Part shown: positions 8,569 to 15,598 of the stretch, piece by piece | Layout: each line of letters opens with the position of its first letter | Position numbering within the stretch: position 1 is the stretch's first letter | From: an uncultured Bacteriovorax sp. | Lineage (GTDB): Bacteria; Bdellovibrionota; Bacteriovoracia; Bacteriovoracales; Bacteriovoracaceae | Reading direction: 5' to 3' | Assembly: GCA_946480715.1 (NCBI GenBank) | Contig: CAMLKK010000025.1 | Location: forward strand, 1 to 45,005 | DNA: 45,005 nucleotides | Position numbers and translations under genes: made by a program | Notes under the pieces: generated by a model | Database searches by the model: none | What the model was told of the DNA's origin: nothing | Seen by the model: only the letters and a program-made list of their open reading frames with translations

Positions 8569-9815
8569 TGCAGAAGTGGACACTCAAAGAAATAATTGAA
8601 AATGCTAAAAATAATTCTCCCTTTTATAGAGAGCTCTATAAAAATCTTCCAAGTTTAGAATTAAAAGATCTTCCAATCGTTGATCAGGCCGTTTTTTGGA
8701 AGAGTGAAGTGCTTAGTGATGAACCAACTGGAATTGTATTCAAAAGCGGCGGAAGCACAGGTTCACCTAAATTTTCTTATTTCACACATTCAGAGTGGAG
8801 TTCATTCACTGAGGCTTTTGGGCGAGGAATGAGTGAGGGGATTTTGAGTGATGGCGACCGTGTGGCCAATTTGTTTTATGCTGGTGACATGTACGCTTCA
8901 TTCATATTTATTAAAGATTCATTACAGGCAATTACAAAAAAGAAAATTACCCAGTTCCCAGTGGCCGGACAAACTGATCACTTGCAGATTCTCAAAACCT
9001 TAGAAGAGTTTAGTATCAATGTTATCGTGGGAGTTCCTTCGGCCATACTATCAATGCTTGAAAAATACACTCAGGATAAAAATAAATTTCCAAACCTCCA
9101 TCTCGAAAAAATTCTCTTTGGTGGAGAAGCTCTTTATGATGATCAACGGGCGTCGCTTTTAAAAGTTTTTCCAGAATTAAAAATATCTTCGATTGGCTGT
9201 GCAAGTGTGGATGGTGGACTCATTGGTTATTCATCAGAAGATTGCGCCAATGGCGAACATAGAGTTTTTGATTCTGAAAATATTATTGAGCTCGTAGACC
9301 CTGATACATTGGAAGTCATCACTGAACGTGGAAAGGCCGGAAAAGTTCTTTTAACAAATCTCACTCGAAAACTAATGCCTATCATTCGTTATCCAGCGGG
9401 AGACATGGCCATGTGGTGCGAAGATGAAGGAGCTCCCAATCGCAAGTTTAAACTCGTTGGCCGCTCTGATGAGGCTGCACGGTTAGGAACTTTGAGTGTT
9501 TATTTCGATGATACCAGAGCTATGATAAGCGATCTTTTTGCGGATGCCAGCGGCCTGCAGATACAGTTTGAATTAAAACACTTTTATAATAAAGATGAAC
9601 TCACCATAAAAGTTGCATTGCTGGGAAATAGTGCTGACATAGAGGGCGAAAAGAAAATCTACGATCGATTCGTGAAAGAAAAACCAGTCTATTTAGATCT
9701 TTTGAAAAAGGAACTCATTCATCCTTTAAAGGTAGAAATCGCTTCTCTAGATAGTCTCGAAATGAACAAAAGAACCGGTAAAATCAAACGTATTATCGAT
9801 AGAAGAAACGAGTAG
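8568..9815 (+). CDS. PaaK-like adenylate-forming ligase
   Basis: A 415-residue acyl/aryl-activating enzyme of the phenylacetate-CoA ligase-like group. The P-loop KSGGSTGSPK is at residues 59-68. Later motifs are LFGGEALYDDQ, IGCASVDGG, YPAGDMAMW, GRSDEAARLG and a C-terminal NKRTGKIK with the candidate catalytic lysine. It resembles the C-terminal half of the preceding fusion protein, including the shared NLFYAG segment, so the two probably arose by duplication and may act on different acids. It is coupled to the fusion gene by a one-base overlap. Whether the acceptor is CoA, a carrier protein or LuxE/LuxC itself cannot be seen; no acyl-carrier-protein gene lies in this operon. Confidence 0.78.
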   Translation: MQKWTLKEIIENAKNNSPFYRELYKNLPSLELKDLPIVDQAVFWKSEVLSDEPTGIVFKSGGSTGSPKFSYFTHSEWSSFTEAFGRGMSEGILSDGDRVANLFYAGDMYASFIFIKDSLQAITKKKITQFPVAGQTDHLQILKTLEEFSINVIVGVPSAILSMLEKYTQDKNKFPNLHLEKILFGGEALYDDQRASLLKVFPELKISSIGCASVDGGLIGYSSEDCANGEHRVFDSENIIELVDPDTLEVITERGKAGKVLLTNLTRKLMPIIRYPAGDMAMWCEDEGAPNRKFKLVGRSDEAARLGTLSVYFDDTRAMISDLFADASGLQIQFELKHFYNKDELTIKVALLGNSADIEGEKKIYDRFVKEKPVYLDLLKKELIHPLKVEIASLDSLEMNKRTGKIKRIIDRRNE

Positions 9816-9821
9816 GTAACA

Positions 9822-9911
9822 ATGGATCGCGACACCAAAGTCATTATTTTCGGAATTGCTCTTACAATTATTGTGTTTGCTCTGGCAGTATTCTTCAGAT
9901 TGAAAACTTAG
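9822..9911 (+). CDS. Predicted 29-residue single-pass membrane peptide
   Basis: A short open frame starting at the ATG at 9822, six bases after the ligase stop, with AGG five bases ahead of the start and overlapping the ligase TAG. The peptide has a charged N-terminus (MDRDTK), about 19 hydrophobic residues, and a basic end (FRLKT), the pattern of a small membrane protein. The stop overlaps the 3' end of the convergent hflX by four bases. It could be the last gene of the LuxE/LuxC operon, for instance a membrane anchor or a partner of the transporter, but this is inferred from position only. Chance occurrence cannot be excluded for so short a frame. Confidence 0.45.
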   Translation: MDRDTKVIIFGIALTIIVFALAVFFRLKT

Positions 9912-11239
9912 GGCTGGTCCTGAAATTCTTCGAAGCGTGGATCGTTCGGTCCCAGAATGTATTTATTCAAACCTAAATTCCCAAAAATAAAATCGGGCAC
10001 TCGGATACGATAAAAAATTCCTTTTTCATGGTTGTGCGTATTCATGACGTTTGTTTTAGAACGAATGGCAGAATGAGCACTGCCATCTTCGTACGGCACA
10101 AAAAGATCATAGTGATCTTGTTTCGCTAAGAAGTAGTTGATGATGTATTGGCGAAGGGCCTTCATGTCTTCCGGATCGTAGCTCGATACAAGAAAGCTGT
10201 TCGGATACTTACGGAGAATGATTTTCTTTTTCAACTCATCTTCGAGCTGATCTTTTTTATTAAAAACGATGATAGTTTCTTTATTTTCAACATCGAGTTC
10301 TTTAAGAACTTCATACGTCACAGATAACTGTTTTTCATAGTGCGGATCAGAGATATCACATACGATGATCAACAGGTCAGCTTCAAGCGCTGATTCAAGA
10401 GTTGTTTTAAATCCATCAATGAGAGTGTTGGGTAGGTTGGAAATAAATCCTACCGTATCAATCATAATCATGGGTGGTTTGGTGTCGGGATTGAGCATGC
10501 GGTAAGTTGAATCGAGAGTAGCGAATAGTTTATTCTCTTCAAGGATATCAACTCGACAAAGTCGATTCATGATCGATGATTTTCCAGCGTTGGTGTAACC
10601 TACAAGGGCCGCAGTCACAGCTTGGTTTTCACGACGTTTTTTACGGACAATTCTTTGCTTCTCTAACTGAACAAGTTCTTCTTTATAGAATTCAATTTTT
10701 TCGCGGATGATACGACGGTCAAGCTCGATTTGCTTTTCACCTTCTCCACCGAGAACCCCGACACCACCACGTTGACGGTTTAAGTGGGTCCAAAAGCCAG
10801 CAAGACGAGGAAGCATATATTGGAGGCGAGCAATTTCAATTTGAATTTTAGCTTCACGAGTGCGTGCATGTTTAGCGAAGATTTCAAGAATAACGTGCAC
10901 GCGGTCGACTACCGAAAGTCCGGTAATTTTTCTGATGTTGGCGATTTGTCTCGCTGTTAATTCAAAATCAAAAACGAGAAGTTTAGAACCTTCGTCTTTA
11001 GCAGCTTCTGCAATCTCTGCCAATTTTCCGGAACCAAGAATACTAGCTGGATCAATGTCTTTTTTATTTTGAATGTGAGCTTCACCAGTTCGTAAACCAA
11101 GAGTGCGAAGAAGCTCTCTTAGTTCGTTGATTGAACGGCGCGATTCAGATTCATTAGAATGATCCGGGAAGCTTGGACAAACGATGGAGACGAGTGTCGC
11201 TTTATAATCGGGATCAATATTAAATTCGTTATCCATCAT
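9908..11239 (-). CDS. hflX: GTPase HflX (ribosome-splitting / ribosome-associated)
   Basis: About 443 residues with the HflX layout. There is an N-terminal HflX domain including ILGSGKLAEI and the long basic helical part (RLQYMLPRLAGFWTHLNRQRGG...GEGEKQIELDRR). The G domain follows with Walker A GYTNAGKSS, the switch segment LFATLDSTYR, DTVGFISNLP and NKKD. HflX binds 50S subunits and rescues stalled or heat-damaged ribosomes. It is third in a minus-strand run coaBC-panC-hflX. The first ATG is at 11239; a TTG at 11248 directly after the panC stop, with AAGGA three bases ahead, is an alternative start. The C-terminus ends in an unusual EEFQDQP tail. Confidence 0.93.
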   Translation of the reverse strand: MMDNEFNIDPDYKATLVSIVCPSFPDHSNESESRRSINELRELLRTLGLRTGEAHIQNKKDIDPASILGSGKLAEIAEAAKDEGSKLLVFDFELTARQIANIRKITGLSVVDRVHVILEIFAKHARTREAKIQIEIARLQYMLPRLAGFWTHLNRQRGGVGVLGGEGEKQIELDRRIIREKIEFYKEELVQLEKQRIVRKKRRENQAVTAALVGYTNAGKSSIMNRLCRVDILEENKLFATLDSTYRMLNPDTKPPMIMIDTVGFISNLPNTLIDGFKTTLESALEADLLIIVCDISDPHYEKQLSVTYEVLKELDVENKETIIVFNKKDQLEDELKKKIILRKYPNSFLVSSYDPEDMKALRQYIINYFLAKQDHYDLFVPYEDGSAHSAIRSKTNVMNTHNHEKGIFYRIRVPDFIFGNLGLNKYILGPNDPRFEEFQDQP

Positions 11240-11248
11240 AGGGAGCAA

Positions 11249-12100
11249 TTATCCTTTTTTAGTCACAAGAATGTTGTCGAGAAGACGAGTTGGTCCGCAT
11301 CTAAAAGCGCCGACAATAACAACTTCATTATCTTCTGCTGACGCTTTTTCAAGAGTCAGGGGATTGAGAATTTCGAGATAATCCCAACGTGAATCTTTGA
11401 GAGTTTCACTGACAATGGCAGTCGTGTCTTCTTTATTTTTAATTAATTTTTCAACTTCCTGCAAAGTGCGCGGAAGTGTGAGGGCCAATTGGCGTTCACT
11501 GTCACTGAGATATTGATTGCGGCTTGAAAGAGCAAGACCTTCAGCATTTCTGATAATCGGCATGACATGGATCGTGATAGGAATTTCCAGATCGTGCACC
11601 ATTTTTTTGATGATTACACATTGCTGGAAATCTTTTTGACCAAAGTATGCATGGTGAGCCTTAGCGATCGTAAAGAGGCGATAAACGACTGTGGTGACAC
11701 CATCAAAGTGAGTCGAGCGGACAGCGCCTTCAAGTTTTGTTTTTAATTCTCCAATAGAGATACTGGAGCTGAAACCAGATGGATAAATTTCATCATTTGT
11801 TTTCGGAGCGAACACAACGATTTCTTTTTGAGCATTCAAAAGGAGAGCAATAGTTGAAATTTTACCAAGATCATCATCAAGAGTGCGCGGGTATTTTTCG
11901 AAATCTTCGTTTGGTCCAAATTGTTTAGGATTAACAAAAATCGTGACGACAGTAACGTCATTATCTTCAGTTGATTGCTCAATCAACGACAAGTGACCTT
12001 TATGTAAATTTCCCATCGTTGGCACAAGACCAATTGTTTTTCCTTCAAGGGTTTTGCGAAAATGGTCGTAATCCTGGCGGCGGGTAAATACTTTGATCAT
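11249..12100 (-). CDS. panC: Pantothenate synthetase
   Basis: At 283 residues this is the usual PanC length. It condenses pantoate with beta-alanine using ATP to make pantothenate. Signature blocks are VPTMGNLHKGHLSLI with the HIGH-like ATP motif, FVNPKQFGPNEDFEKYPR, KLEGAVRSTHFDGVTTVV, FGQKDFQQ and SSRNQYLS. Its ATG overlaps the coaBC TGA as ATGA, so two steps of coenzyme A synthesis are translationally coupled. No panB or panD is present nearby. The central segment near residues 85-100 (STIALLLNAQKEIVVFAP) is ordinary for the family. Confidence 0.96.
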   Translation of the reverse strand: MIKVFTRRQDYDHFRKTLEGKTIGLVPTMGNLHKGHLSLIEQSTEDNDVTVVTIFVNPKQFGPNEDFEKYPRTLDDDLGKISTIALLLNAQKEIVVFAPKTNDEIYPSGFSSSISIGELKTKLEGAVRSTHFDGVTTVVYRLFTIAKAHHAYFGQKDFQQCVIIKKMVHDLEIPITIHVMPIIRNAEGLALSSRNQYLSDSERQLALTLPRTLQEVEKLIKNKEDTTAIVSETLKDSRWDYLEILNPLTLEKASAEDNEVVIVGAFRCGPTRLLDNILVTKKG

Positions 12101-13329
12101 TTGTTTGTGTCTGGGAAAAAAGTAGTAATGATTTTTTGGGCGAGTTCAAATTTTGTCAATGAACCTTCATACACAAAACCTTTTGGGCCTAGAAGTCTAT
12201 AATCAGCATGATCAACATTGAAGCCGGTGAGTTTTTCATCCCCCGCGAGTCCGTTGTTCACTTTTGTACCAACTAAAAGATCAACTGGTTTTGATGTCAT
12301 CTTTTTTTGAAGAACAGCATCGCTTAAATCAGTCTCAGCAGCAAAACCTACAACTTTTAACTTGGCAGATTTTTTCTCAAGAACTGTTTTAAGAATGTCG
12401 GTCGCTTTTTTAATTGCGAGCGAATCACTCATGCTGTCTTTTTTTATTTTGCTTGAACTAACATCAAACTCAATGTCGGAAACGGCAGCAGAGCTGATGT
12501 AAAGATCAGCAGATGATAATTCACGATGAACAGTATCGTGCATATCCTGCACAGTTGATGTGCGAATCAGTTTATAGTGAGGATGTTTAGATAAGAGTTC
12601 TAATTTTCCTGTCGAATGTAAACCAGCGACAACAACAACTTTATGTCCAAGCGCGAGTGCCTGTTGAGCGAGATAATAACCTGTAATGCCCGAAGATGAG
12701 TTCGTTAAGTAACGAACGGGATCAAGCGGAACAATTGTAGCACCCGTTGTGATCAAAAGTGTTTTTTGATCAGCGCGATTTAATGGTTTTGTCATGAGTG
12801 GAATGAGTTCGATGATCTCATCCACATTGGGAAGTTTTCCAAGTCCAACTTCTTCACAGGCAAGAATGCCGGAATCAGTTGGAGAAACAAAAAGATTGTT
12901 CAGCGTTTTTAATTTTTTAATTTGTTCGATGTTATCTTTCGTGAATGGATGCAAAAGCATGTTCGTATTCATTGCTGGAAATAACAAAACATTTTTCGAA
13001 GGTTCGAGTGCCAAAAAAACCGATGTCAAAAGATCTGATGTTTCACCACGGGCAAGTTTTGAAAGAGTGTTCGCTGAAACCGGAGCAATTGCAAAAACGT
13101 CACACCATCTGGCCAGATCAACATGCAAAACATTTTTGTGAGTGAAGTCGTCCATGCTGTTATAAACATCACTCACACCCAAATAAGTGAATACTTCCGG
13201 CACTACAAATTTGAGTGCACCAGATGTGAGAATGACTTTAACTTCGTGGCCGTTTTTGACTAATCCTCGAGCGAGATCGAGTGATTTGTAAGCAGAAATA
13301 GACCCACTAACTCCCAATAGAATTTTCAT
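12097..13329 (-). CDS. coaBC: Bifunctional phosphopantothenoylcysteine decarboxylase / phosphopantothenate-cysteine ligase
   Basis: A 410-residue two-domain enzyme of coenzyme A synthesis. Residues 1-170 are the FMN-dependent CoaC decarboxylase: GVSGSISAYKS, the active-site His region HKNVLHVDLARW, PAMNTNML, and LACEEVGLGKLP carrying the conserved Cys. Residues about 185-405 are the CoaB ligase: ITTGATIVPLDPVRYLTNSSSG, then SSAAVSDIEF and GFAAET. It leads the operon with panC, whose start overlaps this stop. The start at 13329 is the first ATG, giving the usual MKILLGVSGSI N-terminus. Confidence 0.96.
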   Translation of the reverse strand: MKILLGVSGSISAYKSLDLARGLVKNGHEVKVILTSGALKFVVPEVFTYLGVSDVYNSMDDFTHKNVLHVDLARWCDVFAIAPVSANTLSKLARGETSDLLTSVFLALEPSKNVLLFPAMNTNMLLHPFTKDNIEQIKKLKTLNNLFVSPTDSGILACEEVGLGKLPNVDEIIELIPLMTKPLNRADQKTLLITTGATIVPLDPVRYLTNSSSGITGYYLAQQALALGHKVVVVAGLHSTGKLELLSKHPHYKLIRTSTVQDMHDTVHRELSSADLYISSAAVSDIEFDVSSSKIKKDSMSDSLAIKKATDILKTVLEKKSAKLKVVGFAAETDLSDAVLQKKMTSKPVDLLVGTKVNNGLAGDEKLTGFNVDHADYRLLGPKGFVYEGSLTKFELAQKIITTFFPDTNK

Positions 13330-13366
13330 CTGGAATTTATTTCATAAAAATGAAGAGTTTGCAATT

Positions 13367-13642
13367 TTAAGGCATCACCATAGCGACGAGAAACTTGGTT
13401 TTTGGCAGGTAACTAAAGACAAATAAGAATGAAAAAACGACGAGAAAAACCGCTTGGGTCGCAATGATTGTCCAGCCAATTGGCCCTAAGGTCGTCACAA
13501 CTTTTCGACGTGTATAGTTTGTTTTAAGCGTTTGGTGACGATATTCGGCCGCAGCACTGTACTCAGTGATTTTCGACATCACTTCCTGATCTCTAAATTC
13601 TTGGCGCTTGCGTTGGAGTTCTTCTTCTGTCACCGGATTCAT
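13367..13642 (-). CDS. Small membrane protein of unknown function
   Basis: A 91-residue protein with a charged, probably helical N-terminal 40 residues (NPVTEEELQRKRQEFRDQE), a basic stretch NYTRRKVV, and one or two hydrophobic segments in the last 45 residues (GPIGWTIIATQAVFLVVFSFLFVF). A cytoplasmic N-terminus with a C-terminal membrane anchor is likely. I chose the ATG at 13642; the frame stays open to a TTG at 13684 whose extra residues do not look like protein. It lies 37 bases ahead of coaBC and follows the radical SAM gene, all on the same strand. I do not recognise the family. Confidence 0.55.
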   Translation of the reverse strand: MNPVTEEELQRKRQEFRDQEVMSKITEYSAAAEYRHQTLKTNYTRRKVVTTLGPIGWTIIATQAVFLVVFSFLFVFSYLPKTKFLVAMVMP

Positions 13643-13687
13643 CCTGCAAAAGGTATAGTCCTCTTGTCGGTTATTATACGGCAAAGT

Positions 13688-14584
13688 TTAGAAAGGGAGT
13701 TCTTGAGTCTTAACCTGTTGAAATCGCTTTATATAGGTACATCTTTGGCAGAGATCTTCGACCAGTTTTTTTTGCGCAAACCCTTTTTTCATGGCCCTTG
13801 CTCTTTGGCCTTCGAGAATCTCACCTAAACTTTTTTCAGGGAGTTTTCCGAGATCCAAACGAGCTTCTTTATCGAGGCAGCAAGCGACGACTGTGCCATC
13901 AGCATGAATGCCAATGTGAGAGCTTACAGCATGACAAAAACCATTTTCAGATTGTTTCGGCATCAGTGGGGAAGGCCATTCGAAACGTGAATCAAAATGG
14001 AGATAAACACGGTTATAGATGCGTTTACTTTTTATCGAGCTCACATCAATGCTTTCACTAATCGTTGTCTCAAAAAAATCGCCAATCGTTTTTAGAATAT
14101 CTCCGTTTGAATCATTCATCGTGCGTGTTTCGAAGATATTCCAGAGGCGGTAATTAATATAAAGCTCAGGTCTTCTCTCCTGGGACATCTTCGAAAATTT
14201 AAGAATGTCGAGCAGGTAAGGATTAATGTCTCTGTCTTTAAAATTGTCTTTGAAAGAATGAATCGAAAAATTAATTTGGTGAAATACCGGTGATGTCGAA
14301 AGAAGTTCACTATAGCGATTTAGCAGAATTCCATTTGTCGTTAAATTGATTTTAACGTTTGCGGCTTCACAAGCTTTGATGATGGCCGTGAACTCAGGAT
14401 GGGCCAGCGGCTCTCCCATGAGATGGAGACAGACCTGCTCAGTGTGTGGGGCGACTTCGTTTACAATACGCTCGAACATCTGCACGCCCATGATTTTCTT
14501 GTCACGCTCTACGACCGGACAAAAAGAACATTGGAGATTGCAAATATTACTGATCTCAATATAAACGCGTTTAAATTTGTTCAT
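13688..14584 (-). CDS. Radical SAM protein with SPASM-type C-terminal domain
   Basis: A 298-residue protein. The N-terminal radical SAM cluster motif is C15-x3-C19-x2-C22 (CNLQCSFC). It is followed by HLMGEPLAHPE, the SAM-contacting GE motif, and INLTTNGILL. The C-terminal third has further cysteines in SPASM order: GFCHA, VVACCLDKE and LCQRC, which would bind one or two auxiliary iron-sulfur clusters. Family members modify peptides (ribosomal peptide maturases, sactisynthases, anaerobic sulfatase-maturing enzymes) or small molecules. No obvious precursor peptide sits beside it, so the substrate is unknown. A GTG at 14602 would add six residues; neither start has a strong ribosome site. Confidence 0.82.
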   Translation of the reverse strand: MNKFKRVYIEISNICNLQCSFCPVVERDKKIMGVQMFERIVNEVAPHTEQVCLHLMGEPLAHPEFTAIIKACEAANVKINLTTNGILLNRYSELLSTSPVFHQINFSIHSFKDNFKDRDINPYLLDILKFSKMSQERRPELYINYRLWNIFETRTMNDSNGDILKTIGDFFETTISESIDVSSIKSKRIYNRVYLHFDSRFEWPSPLMPKQSENGFCHAVSSHIGIHADGTVVACCLDKEARLDLGKLPEKSLGEILEGQRARAMKKGFAQKKLVEDLCQRCTYIKRFQQVKTQELPF

Positions 14585-14607
14585 TTTAGTGATATCTAGC
14601 ACATTCT

Positions 14608-15516
14608 ATGAAAGAAACTCCAGCGACCTTTTACTATTTTCTCTGTAATCCGGGCTCAGAAAAATTCCTGAAAGAAGAAATACGTCTTATTTATCCCGAA
14701 CTCGTCTTCGCTTATTCAACTGAAGGTTTTGTCACTTTCAAAGAAACTAGGACGTTAGGTAAAACGCTGAGACCAGTTTTTTGTCGCCACTTCGGAAGAT
14801 TCATCAAACGTGGATCATACGAAGAAGTTTCCAAGGGGTTGTCGAACTTTCATTACTATTCGTTTGCCGGTGAAATTTTCAAAAAGGCCCAATTCAAAGA
14901 TGGTGATTGGGTTAAAGAAATAATTAAAGTGAGTGAGACTCAATATTATTTAGGTGAGTTCCGCGCTTCCATCCTCAATGCACCAACACCAGGTGGATTT
15001 TCAGAAGAAATTCTTCCGGAAGAATCACCATCGCGCGCTTATATGAAAGTTATCGATGGAATGAATTATATGGGCATCAGGTTTACTCCAGGTGAAGCGG
15101 CCCTCGAAATCGGATCGAGCCCTGGTGGAGCGACTTATGCTCTTCTTAAAAAAGGTTTAAAGGTTGATGGAGTCGATACGGGAGAAATGCATCCGATCTG
15201 TTTGGAAAATCCTTATTTCACTCATCACAAACAATCGATTCAAGATTTTCATGTTTCATCACTGAAGAATCACATACAGTGGCTTTTCGTAGATATGAAT
15301 CTTGCGCCAGAAGGAAGTCTTCGCGAGATTGAAAAAGTAGTAGAGGCCATACGTCCTTCACTAAAAGGTGCCTTCATTACTTTGAAGATGACGAAGTTTG
15401 AACTAGTTTCTCGTGTACCAATGTATCTCTCCATCGCTCACAAGATGGGTTTAAACGTAAAGATGGCGACCCAACTACCATCTCACAAACAAGAATTCCT
15501 CCTTTATGCTGAATAA
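14608..15516 (+). CDS. FtsJ/RlmM-type SAM-dependent 2'-O-methyltransferase
   Basis: A 302-residue protein. The N-terminal 140 residues resemble a THUMP-like RNA-binding region (FLCNPGSEKFLKEEI... YSTEGFVTFKE). The C-terminal Rossmann domain has the SAM motif EIGSSPGG (167-174). The catalytic tetrad of RNA 2'-O-methyltransferases is visible as Lys147 (SRAYMK), Asp229 (FVDMN), Lys260 (TLKMT) and Glu296 (KQEFLL). This combination matches RlmM, which methylates C2498 of 23S rRNA in E. coli, or a close paralogue. It is divergent from the radical SAM gene with 23 bases between the starts. Confidence 0.82.
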   Translation: MKETPATFYYFLCNPGSEKFLKEEIRLIYPELVFAYSTEGFVTFKETRTLGKTLRPVFCRHFGRFIKRGSYEEVSKGLSNFHYYSFAGEIFKKAQFKDGDWVKEIIKVSETQYYLGEFRASILNAPTPGGFSEEILPEESPSRAYMKVIDGMNYMGIRFTPGEAALEIGSSPGGATYALLKKGLKVDGVDTGEMHPICLENPYFTHHKQSIQDFHVSSLKNHIQWLFVDMNLAPEGSLREIEKVVEAIRPSLKGAFITLKMTKFELVSRVPMYLSIAHKMGLNVKMATQLPSHKQEFLLYAE

Positions 15517-15579
15517 GCTTTCGTAATCTTTCAATTGTTGATTTATTTACTCAATTAAATAAAGTTTTTTTCCGATGAG

Positions 15580-15593
15580 ACCTCTTAAGAGGT
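15580..15593 (+). promoter_or_regulatory. Palindrome overlapping the ribosome-binding site of the phospholipase D gene
   Basis: ACCTC-TTAA-GAGGT is a perfect 14-base palindrome. Its right arm supplies the AAGAGG Shine-Dalgarno six bases before the ATG at 15599. In RNA it could fold as a five-base-pair hairpin hiding the ribosome site; in DNA it could be a small operator. Either role is inference. Confidence 0.35.
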
Positions 15594-15598
15594 GATCT

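Noticed and set aside
2495..9911. Bioluminescence (lux) operon
   Set aside because: LuxC- and LuxE-like genes are present but luxA, luxB and luxD are not, and the LuxC gene is fused to a ligase.
12794..13141. Open frame on the plus strand inside coaBC
   Set aside because: It is antisense to a clear enzyme gene, with no ribosome site and no recognisable protein features.
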